64,000 nucleotides of DNA. Origin: Elmis aenea. Its lineage: Eukaryota; Arthropoda; Insecta; Coleoptera; Elmidae. Location: NCBI GenBank assembly GCA_947652605.1, contig OX393578.1, positions 35,903,470 through 35,967,469 of the forward strand, in the 5' to 3' direction. Under the pieces are notes generated by a model that had not been told where the DNA came from, did no database searches, and was given only the letters and a program-made list of their open reading frames with translations. The first letter of the stretch is position 1. Each line of letters begins with the position of its first letter. Made by a program: the position numbers and the translations under genes. Shown piece after piece: positions 47,614 through 59,700 of the stretch.

Positions 47614-47631
47614 TGGCGACGAAGATATTAA
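47614..47631 (+). promoter_or_regulatory. Candidate primer-binding site
   Basis: TGGCGACGAAGATATT begins one base after the 5' LTR. TGG pairs with the CCA end of a tRNA primer, as expected; which tRNA cannot be decided by eye. Confidence 0.55.
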
Positions 47632-47673
47632 TTTCGACACCTTTAGTTCAGTGCATTTTAACAAAAATAAAAA

Positions 47674-49170
47674 ATGCCAGACACACGCGAAAATATCGGT
47701 TACATCGGCCATTTGCACGAGTTTAATGCTAAAAATTCGAATTGGGCAATTTTTAAAGCGCGTCTGGATAATTACTTTACGGCAAATAAAATTGCAGTGG
47801 AAGAAATCAAACGTGCCATATTACTCAACACATTGTGTGAGGACTCCTACAAATTAATATATAATTTGTGCATGCCGGTCAAACCGGAAACAAAGCCATT
47901 TTACGAGTTAATAAAATTGTTAAACGAACATTTTGCTCCACAACAGTCAGTATTTGCTGCAAGATACAAATTTTATCATGCAGTTAAAAGTGACAGTGAA
48001 TGCGTGAATGATTGGATAGTTAGATTACGCAGTTTAGCCATTCATTGTGATTTTGGAAATGAATTGGATGTGGCGTTGCGAGATCGGTTCATCATGGGTT
48101 TCGGCAAGGGACCTATACTGGATCGGCTGTTCGAGGAAAAAGTAAGCGTATCCCTGGCAGAAATACTAAGAATTGCTAATTGTAAGATGGCTGCTCAGCA
48201 AAATTTCGAAGTGCAACACGCCGCCGTTAAGGATGAACCACTTCATCACCTTCGCGATCGTCGCAAGACGTTTGAGCAGAAACGCAAGTGTGACGTATGT
48301 GGTAGGGGAAACCATACAACCAATAATTGTCGGTATAAAAATTGTAATTGCCATATATGTAATAAACATGGGCATTTAGCTCCCATGTGTCCAAACAAGA
48401 AAGATCCTAAATTTGTTAAGCCTAAAAAAAATTATCATAATACCAAACAAAGGTCTCACAATTACTTAGCAATTGAAAATAATGCAAACAATTGTGAATT
48501 TGATGACAATGTACAGTTATTTTTACTGAATACTAAAATTGATAGACCGATTGTACTTGATATTTTTGTGCAAGGTTTACTATTAAAATTTCAGTTAGAT
48601 ACAGGTTCTAGCTTATCAGTTATATCAGATAGTTTTTGGAAAGAAAAATTAAATTATTATCATTTAGTCCCCACAATCAAATCATTATACTCTTACACTG
48701 GTAATAAAATAGTGCCATTAGGTATGTTAGAGGTACCGGTTACATTCGGGGGTAATTCAAAAACATTGCAGATGTATGTCATTGAAAATGGTGGACCTCC
48801 CTTAGTAGGTAGGGATTTTCTGTTTCTGTTCGACATTAAATTTCCAGAAATAAATTTCACATCCGAAACAAATGATTTAAATATAGTATTAACGAAATAC
48901 AAAAGTGTGTTTGAACCTGGCTTAGGTAAATTTAATAAAGCAGTAATTTCTTTAAAATTAATAGATGAAAATGTTACTGCAAAATTCTTTCGACCAAGGC
49001 CATTACCCTATGCTCAGCGTAATCAAGTTGAGGCCGAATTAAATAGGTTAATTGATCTAAAGGTTCTTTCGCCTGTTGATTATAGTCCCTGGGGAACACC
49101 TATTGTGCCAGTATTAAAGAAAAATGGTTCGATACGGATCTGTGGTGATTTTAAAGTGACCCTCATTTAG
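47674..49170 (+). pseudogene. gag-pol: Gag-protease and start of reverse transcriptase (Ty3/gypsy)
   Basis: A 498-residue frame. Residues about 20-180 form a retrotransposon capsid-type Gag domain. Two CCHC zinc knuckles follow (C206-C209-H214-C219 and C226-C229-H234-C239), for packaging RNA into the particle. The aspartic protease motif LDTGSS is at 308-313, with the flap region and the GRDFL motif near 379. From about residue 425 it is the reverse-transcriptase N-terminus (RPRPLPYAQRNQVEAEL, then SPWGTPIVPVLKKNGSIRIC). It stops at GDFKVTLI because a short deletion shifts the frame; the rest of Pol continues in the next frame. The start at 47674 is the first ATG after the primer site. In related elements Gag and Pol form one frame, so the stop looks like damage. 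Confidence 0.85.
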
Positions 49171-51593
49171 AAATAGACCAGTATCCACTCCCACGTATAG
49201 AGGAACTTTTCAGTAAATTACAGGGTGGAGAACACTTCTCCAAAATAGATTTGTCAAATGCTTATCAACAAATATGTTTAGATGAAAAATCAAAGGAATT
49301 GGTAACAATCTCGACTCATAAAGGTTTATTTCGATATAATCGCTTACCCTATGGTATAGCTAGTGCCCATTCCAAATTTCAAAAAATTATGGAATCGCTT
49401 TTTTCAGATTTAGATAACGTGGTTGTTTTTATTGACGATATTTTAATTACAGGTAAAAGCCGCGAACAACATTTACATAATTTGGCTGAAGTTTTAAAAC
49501 GATTCCACACACACGGTCTTAAGATTAGTAAAGATAAGTGTAATTTTTTTCAAACCAAAATAAATTATTTGGGGTATGAAATTGATAAAATGGGTCTTCA
49601 TACAAGTCCTTCTAAAATTAAAGCTATAACTGAAGCTCAAGTTCCAAAAACGGTGAAACAATTACAATCATTTCTGGGTTTAGTAAATTATTACGGGAAA
49701 TTTGTACAAAATTTGTCTACAATATTATCTCCCTTATATAATCTGTTAAAAACTGATAGTAAATGGTTATGGTCGGACGAATGTAATAATGCTTTTAATA
49801 TTATTAAAAAAATTTTAACATCAACTGAAGTGCTTGTTCATTTTAATCCTGCTTTACCTATAAAATTAATCATTGATGCCAGTAATTATGGCATAGGTGC
49901 AGTTCTAGCACACATTATGCCCGATAAAACTGAAAAACCAATTGCGTATGCATCGCGTACATTAAATAATCACGAGAAAAATTATTCTCAAATAGAAAAG
50001 GAAGCTCTTTCTATTATATTTGGTTTAGGTAAATTTCACCAATATTTGTATGGTATGGAATTCATATTGGTTACAGACCATAAACCCCTTCTGACAATTT
50101 TTAGTCCCACGAAGGGAATACCTCAGTTTGCAGCAAATCGTTTGAAACGATGGGCTATTATTTTAAGTAATTACAAGTATACAATTCATTATGTTAAATC
50201 GGAGAAAAATATTGCGGATAGTTTATCTAGATTACCTCCGGAAGGTACTAGTAAGGAACTTCAAAGTAGCGACATAGATTATGTTTATCACTTCGCAAAT
50301 AATACAAATTTTCCTATAGATTTTGAAATGGTGCGAAATGCTACAAATTTAGATTCGTTACTATTGAAAATAATGAACTTTTTGAAATGCGGATGGCCAA
50401 GCAAAATTAATGATGTAGATTTAAAACCCTATCTTCCTTATAAACTCGATTTATCTTCGGAAAAAGGATGTTTACTTTGGAATAATAGACTAGTTATACC
50501 TTTAAAATTAAGAAAACAATTTTTAGAGGAACTACATAAATCCCATTTAGGCATAGTTAAAATGAAAAGTTTAGCTCGTTCTTATTTTTGGTGGCCCGGT
50601 TTAGGCAAAGATATAGAAAATATTTTTTGCTCTAATTGTATGCTAAATAAAGATAATCCGCCCAAGGTGAAATTGACACCTTGGAAATGGCCAGAAAGCC
50701 CTTGGCTACGTATTCATATAGACTACATGGAATGGCAAAATAAATATTTTTTAATTATTATTGATGCTCATTCTAAGTGGCTGGAGGTATTTCAAACAAA
50801 TTCATTAAATGCTGATACTACAATTAACGTGCTTGGATCATTATTTGCGAGATTTGGTCTTCCCCAAACTCTAGTAAGTGACAACGCAACAGCGTTTACT
50901 GGACAAAAATTTAAAGAATTTTTAAGCAAAAATAAAATTGACTTTATCACGTCTCCACCGTTTAACCCTGCATCAAATGGAGCGGCGGAGAATAGCGTCA
51001 AAACAGTTAAAAAAGCTTTAGTAAATGCTTTAGGAAATTGTAAAACTATGGATATAAATTTTGCATTAAATAATTTTTTATTCGATTACCGAAATACCTC
51101 GCACATAACTACTGGTACCAAACCCTCCTATTTAATGTTTAAAAGAAACATTAGAACTAGGTTTGATCTCGTTAAACCAAATGTAAATAAAGTTAATTTA
51201 ACCACAGTAAGAAAAAATGTAAAAGTGAATCAAAATAGACAGACAAAATATTTTAAAAATAACCGTTATGTTTATTTTGAAGTAGGGGAAGTAGTGTATG
51301 TTAGAAACTATAAAACTAAAAAGTCAAACAAATGGATTTTAGCTACTGTTGCAAAATCATTAGGGCATAGTACTTATCTAGTTAAATTAGATAATGACGT
51401 TTTTAGTAAACGACACGTAAACCAGATAATGAAAAATAAATTTGCAAATACTAGTATTCCTTGTAATGACATTTTAGATAATATTCAGATTAAAGAGGAT
51501 GTAAACAATGACATTGTACCAGTAAATCAGGTTACTCCCCGTAGAGGTTTACGAATAAGTAAAAAACCAGATAGACTGATGTACGACAAATAA
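49164..51593 (+). pseudogene. pol: Pol remainder: reverse transcriptase, RNase H, integrase
   Basis: This frame resumes at 49164 and runs to a stop at 51593; the first ATG in it is at 49251 and residue numbers here count from that codon. The reverse-transcriptase active site is VVVFIDDIL (58-66, D62 and D63). RNase H has D209 (IIDAS), E250, D276 (TDHKP) and D323. The integrase zinc-binding site is H429, H432, C460 and C463, and the catalytic triad is D491, D544 and E580 with 35 residues between the last two. The C-terminus has a basic GPY/F-like tail near VYVRNYKTKKSNKWI. Together these copy the RNA into DNA and insert it into the genome. About 7 nt are missing at the junction with the upstream frame, so the copy probably cannot make full-length Pol. 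Confidence 0.88.
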
Positions 51594-51764
51594 GTTGTTT
51601 AATTTGTACTTTGTAAAATATTGTATATTGTATATTGTTTATAACTAACATGTAATAGTTGTGATGTTGTATTAAGTTACGACAAATAAGTTTAATTTGT
51701 GCTTTGTAGAATATTGTATATTTTATATTGTTTATGACTAACATGAAATAGTTGTATTTAAGTG
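51585..51764 (+). repeat. 96-bp tandem duplication across the pol stop and 3' UTR
   Basis: GACAAATAAG followed by TTTAATTTG, TTTGTA.AATATTGTATATT, and AACATG.AATAGTTGT occurs at 51585 and again at 51681. The duplicated block includes the pol stop codon. It lies between pol and the polypurine tract. Confidence 0.75.
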
Positions 51765-51772
51765 TGAGGAGA
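51763..51772 (+). promoter_or_regulatory. Candidate polypurine tract
   Basis: The purine-rich stretch GTGAGGAGA lies directly against the 3' LTR, where plus-strand DNA synthesis is primed in LTR retrotransposons. Confidence 0.6.
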
Positions 51773-51936
51773 TGTGGTGTACTGTGTTTGCGCACCAACC
51801 AGTCGCGCGCATCCACTGATAATGTATGTAACATATGCAACTGCTTGCCAATAAGCAACGCAGTAATGTTGTACGTTTTGAACTGTAAATAAACGATTTC
51901 ATATTAAAGTTCTTGTTAATATCACAGTATATTACA
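51773..51936 (+). repeat. 3' LTR (164 bp)
   Basis: Same sequence as the 5' LTR as far as I can read, ending TATATTACA. AATAAA lies at 51888-51893. GCCTG follows at 51937-51941. Confidence 0.9.
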
Positions 51937-52290
51937 GCCTGTGTCTCTGTTGTAGTTGTTTGGGTTCTTGATGATTTTCAATGATTCTCGATATAATCTT
52001 GGCCAGAAATGGTTTGCGCGGGCCAGTACTTTTGTTTCTCTGAAGAGGATGTTGTGTCCTGTACCCTGGGCGTGTTCTGCTACGGCTGATTTATCGACTT
52101 GTTTTCTTGTTGTTTGTCCTTCGTGTTCTTTGAGACGCGTTTGTATACTCCTGCCAGTTTGTCCTATGTATACTTTTCCACAGGAGCAAGGTATGCTATA
52201 TATTCCCGCGTGGTGTAGTCCTGTGTCGTGTGTTCTTCTTAATTTATTAGAGAGCTTCAAAGGAGCGTTGAAAACGGTTTTGATTTTATG
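51937..52290 (-). pseudogene. Penelope-like element ORF: GIY-YIG endonuclease domain
   Basis: The frame is open from 52290 (HKIKTVFNAPLKLSNKLRR), with no start because the element is 5'-truncated. The endonuclease domain follows: GIYSIPCSCGKVYIGQTGRS with the GIY and YIG signatures, then the arginine and histidine of QTRLKEHE, and AVAEHAQGTGHNI. The CSC cysteines after GIY are typical of Penelope-type endonucleases. The enzyme nicks the target DNA so that the reverse transcriptase can start copying. The frame runs into the LTR insertion after NRDTG; the C-terminal tail lies at 47318-47448. The reverse-transcriptase domain is absent. Confidence 0.85.
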
Positions 52291-52479
52291 TTTTAAATAT
52301 GACCAAAAAACACTCTTTTTAATAAATCAAAAACTGGAAATGATTGAATATTTCTAAAAACTTTTCTGAGTTTGTCTTAAAAAAACTGCACTTTTTTGAT
52401 AATTCAACCGTTTCTCTATCTTTCATATTAAGCGAGATACCCATGTAATCCCATCGAATTTGGACTACCCGGTCCTGTA

Positions 52480-53398
52480 GGTACACCTATGATGAAGTAT
52501 ATTTATGTTACACATTTTGATTTCGGTATTATAGTTCAACTCTTAATCAATGTTGTTACCGTCTTATCCTAAATACACTTTATTAATCAATATAACTTGA
52601 TTTTGCGGGTTTACAAAATGTAACAAAGCCCGCGGTTCTAAGGGGTTGTCGTATGTGCTAATTGTTAGCGGCTAATAAATGTTAAATCTTGTTTAATACA
52701 TTGCTTCTCCGTGAAGGCCCAAGTTTAAACGCTTTTATTACAAACGGTTTTTCAATATTTACCCCATGCTCATATATTGAATAATAAATTACCCAACGTC
52801 CTGGAAGTTTACGCCACTAAATCTGAAGTGTTTTATGAAGTGCGCACGCTTCTGTACCAGCATACATACATATTGTGTCGTGTAAAATTTACACGCGAAT
52901 CAAATATTTAGGTACATTATCCGTTCTTTAATAACAGTTTGTTATTTATTATGATTAAACTTAACTTTAGCATGTGTAACGGTAACATGGATACAAATAG
53001 AAAAGCCTTGAGGGTTTGCAACTCCTGGAGAGAAGGACTTTTAGTCGCCGGTAGATATTAAAATAAAACTTGAATTTTAATGAAGTTAAAAAAAAGTGAA
53101 AACTAAAATTTATTTAAATGCACCTTTAGCTATATTGCTACACACAGATCAAAAATCAATGCTATTCTGGTGGCTTAAACCAGTTTTGACTAATTTTGCT
53201 TGGATTTTATTTATTTTTCTTTGTTTATTAATTTATTAATTTAAATTTTACAAATGTCTTCTGCAGATTATTTTATTTTTTAGTTAGTTAAGCTATTTCA
53301 CGGCAGATATGTCAATCTTATAAATATTAATTATAATTTTTCACATAACTACAAAGTTTTTTTATTTAAATTAATTAATCAAGATATTTGCATTACTG
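52480..53398. other. AT-rich DNA, no feature recognised
   Basis: Spacer between LIR-1 copies C and B. No gene or repeat is recognised. Confidence 0.5.
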
Positions 53399-53400
53399 TA

Positions 53401-54626
53401 CAGGGTGGTCCAATATCGATGGGATTGCATGGGTATCTCGGTTAATATTTAAGATAGAGAAACGGTTAAATTACCAAAAATGTGCAGTTTTTTGAGACAA
53501 ACTCAGAACCGTTTTCAAAAATATTCTATCATTTCCGGTTTTCGAGTTATCGAATAAAAAGTGTTTTTTTGTCATATTACTAATGTGTCATATCTCCGTT
53601 ATTATTGTAAATATCGAAAATATTTATTAAGATTATTTTTAGATATTCTTATGTTTAATTTGATTATACTTTTTAAAAAATTTTTACGCTCGCCGTTAAA
53701 AAGTTATGACACAAACTTACCTTTTTTTTTAATAGGAGCAATAGTTGGCTATGACCTATTTAAATTTCTAATTTTTTTCTCATTCCAAATATATAAGGGT
53801 TGATGTATTTATTTTTAACAATACGCAAGTTATAAAGGTTTTTTAGTTTTTTTTTTTAAAGAAAATCATAGTAGGCTGTGAAAACAGAAAAAAAACAAGG
53901 TGTAAAACTTTATAAAACCCATGTGGTACGAGTTACCAAGGTTTTTTAATTTGTTGTGGAAATAAACATTGTAAATATTTGAAAATAAGAAACCAACGAT
54001 ATAGTCGGTATCAGCAGTAATGTAGGATATTGTTGTTTATCTTATGTTAAAAAAATTTCGTATTTATCTCAATAACAAATTAAAAAACCTTGGTAACTTG
54101 TACCACATGAGTTTTATAAAGTTTTACACCTTGTTTTTTTTTTTGTTTTCACAGCCTACTATGATTTTCTTTAAAAAAAAACTAAAAAACCTTCATAACT
54201 TGCGTATTGTTGAAAATAAATACATCAACCCTTATATATTTGAAATGAGAAAAAAATGAGGAATTTAAATAGGTCCATAGCCAACTATCGTTTCCATTTA
54301 AAAAAAGGTAAGTTTGTGTCATAACTTTTTAACGGCGAGCGTAAACATTTTTTTTTAGTATAATCAAATTAAACATAAAAATATCTAAAAATAATCTTAA
54401 TAAATATTTTTGATATTTAAAACAATAACGGAGATATGACACATTATTAATATGACAAAAAAACACTTTTTATTCGATAACTCGAAAACCGGAAATGATA
54501 GAATATTTTTGAAAACGGTTCTGAGTTTGTCTCAAAAAACTGCACATTTTTGGTAATTTAACCGTTTCTCTATCTTAAATATTAACCGAGATACCCATGC
54601 AATCCCATCGAATTTGGACCACCCTG
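53401..54626. mobile_element. Long-inverted-repeat element LIR-1, copy B (1226 bp)
   Basis: Ends CAGGGTGGTCCAATATCG and the complement of CAGGGTGGTCCAAATTCG, both flanked by TA (53399-53400, 54627-54628). The arms are about 550 bp and almost perfectly complementary; the loop is near 54000-54040. It is close to copy A over its whole length. The mirror-image open frames in its arms are not genes. Confidence 0.85.
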
Positions 54627-54628
54627 TA

Positions 54629-54950
54629 CGCTTACAATTATCGTAATTATATTTATTGTCAGATTTCAAATCAAGAAATAAGAGCACTTGGAACTTTTGT
54701 TTTAGTTCCTTACCAATTATTGTATTTATTAACCATTTTATTTAACATTTTGTCATTGTTATCGTTACTACTGCCATAACATTAGTTAAATATACTATTG
54801 AGTTTTATTTATAAAACTGCTCTTTACAATAATTATTAATTCAATATTTACGCTTCATTGCTTTTATGTTTAAATTTATAATTGACATAAACGACAATAT
54901 TGTATGCGCAGTCAAAACGAAAAAATGAAAAGGCACAAGATATAACCAGT
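54629..54950. other. AT-rich DNA, no feature recognised
   Basis: Nothing recognised. Confidence 0.5.
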
Positions 54951-54951
54951 G

Positions 54952-55025
54952 GCGCAACCAGAAATTCATCTTGAGGGGGTGCATCGACTATTGATATCGA
55001 AATCATATCGACATGAAAGGGGCGG
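54952..55025 (+). repeat. Single element end (CAGTGGCGCAACCAG)
   Basis: CAGTGGCGCAACCAGAAAT followed by GAGGGGGTGCATCG resembles a common hAT-like terminal sequence. No opposite end is found. Confidence 0.35.
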
Positions 55026-56305
55026 GGAACTAAAACAGTACTAAAAAACTAAAACTGGTGACCTAAAAAAACCTCGCCCTTATTTTTGTTGTCCAAATGT
55101 GCAATATCGCCGTATCGATATTCGAGCATATTCGGCAAAAATCGCCTTGTACGCCGTGACAACATTGTTTTGGTTCGGTATTAAGGTTGTAACCGTTTTC
55201 ACGAACAAAATTATTTATTCTAATATTCTACTAATGGGTGGCGCTTTAAAAAGTTTAAAAAACACTGCGTTAGATAACATAAAAAAGTATTAAATTCAAT
55301 TTATTAAATTTTAAATCACTATTAATAATGAAACAGGAATAAAATAATAGACTACAACTTTGATATAGATGGGTGACTGGTTTTAAATTTTTAGCTGACA
55401 TTTATCTAAATTTAAGGTGAACGTATAAAGATCTCATATTTTATTTACGATCAGACAAAAAGGGCAGGATGTCAAACAAGGTGTTTAACGTCTTCATTAT
55501 AAGCTGAATATCATAAATGATACTATCATTTTTCACGTCACCGATAAAACGTTATTTACACAGCAATATATTTTTGTAACGCTATCATTTTTTTTACATC
55601 TCGATAATCTTTAAATATTTTGTTTAAGCTTTCATAAATTATAACGCCTTATATTAGAAGGAAAAGGTAGCGAAAACGATCGTTAAAGTTTTTAAATACT
55701 TCCGTGAACAACTAACAAATATCTCAATAAAAATGGTAACTACCACCATGTTTTTTCGATTTATACTTTCGACGTAAATTTATTGTCGCACTTGGACATT
55801 TTATAAGATCTTTAACAATATTGAAAAATGTGGATGTAAAATTAGATCCTATAGAAGTCACAATTGTTTGCAGTTTAAGAGAAACGGTTTATTTTACTAT
55901 TAAAGTCAAGATTGTTATTTGATATGTCCATGTTTTATGATAAATTATGATGTTTTAAAAACTTCAAAGCTAATAAACTTCGTTTCAGCAATAACATTTT
56001 TTACACCTAAGGCCAATATGTTAACGAAGTCTTATACGAATGATCGAATGAATACCAACTGAAAGATGACAAAAAAAGTGCATTTATTATTAGTAATACA
56101 AATGTTATTATTAATTTTATTTATTATTAAATTACTTATTGTGTGGATTCGCATGTTTTATTTGGTCATCTTTTAAATCGTCAGGACTTATGAAATGTAT
56201 GTATGAAGTGTTAAAAAAATGGTAAAATTTTAGTAACACCATTATTTTAAGATACTGACAAACATTTTTCTCGATTATGTAATTAAAATGTAAAGTAAAA
56301 AAATA
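55026..56305. other. AT-rich DNA, no feature recognised
   Basis: No gene or repeat is recognised. The short frame at 55099-55293 has no known domain. Confidence 0.45.
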
Positions 56306-56308
56306 TTA

Positions 56309-56464
56309 CGGTTTAAATTTGTTTCTTACATCTTCAGGATTAAATAAGAATAAATAAGCATAAAACGGTTGTCGAAAGAAACCAGTGGGGTACACAACTA
56401 AATTCACAATGAAATAGATCAATAATGCAGCATATTTCGTACATCTTCCAACCATCTTCATGGC
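56309..56464 (-). CDS. Weak candidate first coding exon (signal-peptide-like)
   Basis: From the ATG near 56464 the frame reads MKMVGRCTKYAALLIYFIVN and continues with LVVYPTGFFRQPFYAYLF and NPEDVRNKFKP. A basic start, a hydrophobic stretch of about 14 residues and a following proline look like a signal peptide. The coding stretch ends at a possible splice donor GTAATA on the minus strand and local GC is above the surroundings. I recognise no family and see no second exon. A chance open frame or a transposon relic is at least as likely; the overlapping 118-codon frame on the plus strand (56425-56781) is also unrecognised. Confidence 0.15.
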
Positions 56465-56781
56465 GAAAACGTCGTCGAAAAAAAAATCAACTCGAAAGCA
56501 TCTCGAGTAAGGCTTATAAGTGTAGATATGCAATTTTCAGAATTAGGCAGCTTTTGTCAAGTAGAGTAAACGTAAATCAAGTTTCTGACTGTATTTGGCC
56601 ATATTTTGGCCAAAACATTGTCGTAAAAAGGCTGAGTTCTATTAAGATAGCTCTTGTTAAACAATGTTCAAGGGTACGTTTCCCTGATGAAAGTAACTTT
56701 TTTTTTCGAAATTTAATGGGTGTTATCTGTAATAGAATAAATACTGACAAAACCATAAAAATTTTCTCAATTTTAAATTAA

Positions 56782-59700
56782 TTTAGGTATGTACGTGTAA
56801 TTTTGACTGATGTTTAGACATTTTGTAATGCAGATTACATGTTTCTGTCTTTTTTTTTAAAATGTAGTGTTATTTCTATCCATTTAGCTCGTAATATATT
56901 AATAACTTTCATTTACAAAATTTTGTAAACGCACGTGGAAAAATGTTTGTAAAATTATTAAGGTGATTAAAAAAATCAATAGTTTTTTAGGTAACAAGAT
57001 CGGAAAGCGATTTATTATTATTGGACGAGTTGGCAGTTTTGGGACGAGCAGTGTGCGGGTCCTGGAAGCATACGAGTTCAGTAAAGACATTTTCTGGGTG
57101 TGTTACGTACAATATATTTTCTGCGTCCACCAATAACACCAAAATCACTATTGTCGCCATCCATTATTAAACAATAACTTAACAAACCACAGGTGAAATT
57201 TCGCTCTGTGATATAACCACAAAACGATATAACCACAGAACATACACAAGCGATATAACGACGCTTGTTTGACAGCGAAAATCAACAAAACAACTCATCA
57301 CCATGGCAAACAAGTACTTTTCGGCTTAGGTCGGTAAAGATGTTTTCCAGCCGAAAAAATGTTTGGAAACAACTGATTTTATGGACGGACGCAAAAAAAG
57401 TAATTCAATTCATATTTAACTGTTAACTGTTACTTTGGAACATTAAGGCATCGCAGAAAGCAACTGGCGTTAAAATACAAGTTAATCCTTAAAACTAGAC
57501 AATATCAGCGCCAACTATGCTGCTATTTTGCCTAGTTCTAAGGTTAATGTGATTCAATCCCGGGATTAATCTCAGTTTCAACTTTTTTACCCAATCGGGC
57601 CTAAGACATATAACCAAGGTGTGTAGTACATGTACAATTCACCTGACGGAACAAGTTCAAAGTGTTTACATAACCACAGAGCGCTGTACTTAATAGTATA
57701 AGACTACAGCAGGGATTTTGTGGTTATTTTCAGGTAATTTAATATTACTCAGTAATTAATATCCGTCAGTTAATGGGCCAAGACCGTATTAAAATGCTTA
57801 ATCCATATCCGGTACCAAATCTACAGCTTGACGTAAATTTTCTTGAAAAATTCGGTTGGATTTTAAAATAAAGCATATTTTATTTAATAAATTTATGTAA
57901 GCTCTATAAACGGATTATGGATTTTACGATACTAAGCTTTTTAGGGCCTCGTTCTTTATGAATTAACGCAAAACCATGAAATATGAATTTTAATTTAAGT
58001 ACAACTTTATTGTTTCACTTTATATTCAATTATTGAATATCAATATAATATTATTTAGTACTGAATATTGCCTATTTAATGAGTATATCACACTTATATT
58101 TTAATTGACATGTGATTTATTTATTGAATTTAATGCACAATAAAAATTAATAAAATGTTGGGTTGTTATTTATTTATTTCTTTATTTCTAAACAACAAAT
58201 TTTGAGTACCTAAACAATTAGTCAAAAAATGATTAAGTGTGCACTTAACTGTAATGTGGCATTTCCTGTTTTTAACATCCAGAATACATTTTTTTTAAAT
58301 ATTATTATCTTTAATAAATTACTAGTTCTTGATTGATTTTTTAATTTATTCCGATCAAAACTAGTCTAGAAAATAACCTACTTTATGTAGAATTTTGTAT
58401 TAAAAAAATTTACGGGTTTGTGACAGGTTAAGATGTAGTCGCAGATTAATATAAAGGCGGAAAATCTGTTTGACAAGATTTACCTAGATTTGTGTGCTCT
58501 TTAAAATGGCCTGATTTTAGATTTAAACAATTCTGTTATATATTTAGTCGTTCTTATTTTAAAAACGCCATAGCAGTTGGCGCTCACAAATAGGTGAATG
58601 TAAAACAAAAACTATTTGTTTAATTCTATTAAAACAATTTATTAAGGCAATGAAGATAATAAAATAGCCAATTAAGTCGTGTTAAATATATTTATGTGAT
58701 ATATATTTTTAAATTTTATCTGGATTATGGTCTTTGTGTATTTTCTTTCTAGCTATAGTAAGTCATAAACGTAAGAAAAAGTTCACGCTCCACTTTCCTA
58801 TTTTTTGTTGATGTACAAACACGATGTTACGTGATTGTTGTATGTTTATTTTATCTGTAGTTTGTAAAATCATAACTATTTGAAGTTGGCAACGTTTAAC
58901 AAAATAAAAATTCGTAAAATTTATTGAGTGAATAAACACAACATATAATTTTATTACATAAAAGAAAAGCTCAAATAAAATCATAAAAGAGTGTAATATT
59001 CGACTGTAACAATTTTAAAACTCTGTTGTTGCAGTAACATAATTATTTATTTTTCACAAGTTTTTTTTCTTAAATTGATGATCAGTTTCTATTAGGTATA
59101 TTCTAACGTATGTTACACGACGCAAATTATTTTTTATTAAATGCCGGCAAAACGAGCAATTTATGGCTTTTTCATAAACCTTATCCGTTTGCCTTCATGT
59201 AAAAAAAAGCTTAGGCAACCTTTAACCTGACCCTTATTTATTTGGTCGGTAATAAAGGTTTAGATTGACGGTTGGATAGGCTTTTTCTTAATATAAATAT
59301 TGAAAATAAAATTAATGTGTCTGTTTTAATTTTAAAAAAATCTGCCCAGTAGAAAAAACAAAAGGGCCATACTTTATGACGGTGCACTTTTTACACACAG
59401 AATAAGAAATAATCATAAGCATTTAAAACAATTATGCATTAATGCCTAATTATTACCTGAATGCATTAAAAAATATCGAGAAAGTTATATTAAATATTAG
59501 TGCTAATTTAATTATTTTGTAAAATTTTTAAATGAAAGTATATTTAAAGACTAGACCGTAAAATTGTTTTGTTTTTAAATTAGCTTACTTATCCTCGTCC
59601 AAATCCTGTGTTACGGCGATTTGATACGTCATCAAATACAACATTTAAAGTGTATTTTAATCCTACATATTTTCTTCGTTTTACCTTATATTTTTAACCT

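Larger units (their letters stand above)
47449..51936 (+). mobile_element. Ty3/gypsy LTR retrotransposon, complete (4488 bp)
   Basis: Two 164-bp LTRs that start TG and end CA bracket a coding region with Gag, protease, reverse transcriptase, RNase H and integrase in the Ty3/gypsy order. A 5-bp target duplication GCCTG flanks it. There is no envelope frame. The LTRs appear identical by eye, which means a recent insertion, yet the coding region has one short deletion. The protein is of the kind often annotated in invertebrates as K02A2.6-like. It sits inside the Penelope coding sequence in the opposite orientation. Confidence 0.93.
47181..52300 (-). mobile_element. 5'-truncated Penelope-like element, split by an LTR retrotransposon
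   Basis: Flanked by the direct repeat TTTTAAATAT (47181-47190, 52291-52300), its likely target duplication. Net length without the LTR element is about 0.6 kb: the end of the coding region with the GIY-YIG domain, then a 3' region with a hammerhead-like motif. The reverse-transcriptase part is missing, as in typical 5'-truncated copies. It inserted into LIR-1 copy C and itself received the LTR retrotransposon at the TSD GCCTG. Confidence 0.8.
46087..52477. mobile_element. LIR-1 element copy C, split by nested insertions
   Basis: Starts CAAGGTGGTCCAAATTCG after TA and follows LIR-1 copy A through the left arm, loop and most of the right arm to about 46995. It then continues at about 47100-47190 and again at 52301-52477, ending ATCGAATTTGGACTACCCGG. 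Removing the inserts restores the usual order of about 1.2 kb. It is more diverged than copies A and B and is the oldest layer of the nest. Confidence 0.75.

Noticed and set aside
51532..51858. 108-codon minus-strand frame across the 3' LTR
   Set aside because: It is antisense to the LTR and 3' UTR and partly repeated antisense to the 5' LTR (47151-47534). It is a shadow frame.
57190..57720. Possible element with CGCTCTGTG and CACAGAGCG ends and ATAACCACA repeats
   Set aside because: The inverted match is only 9 bp and no target duplication or second copy is seen.
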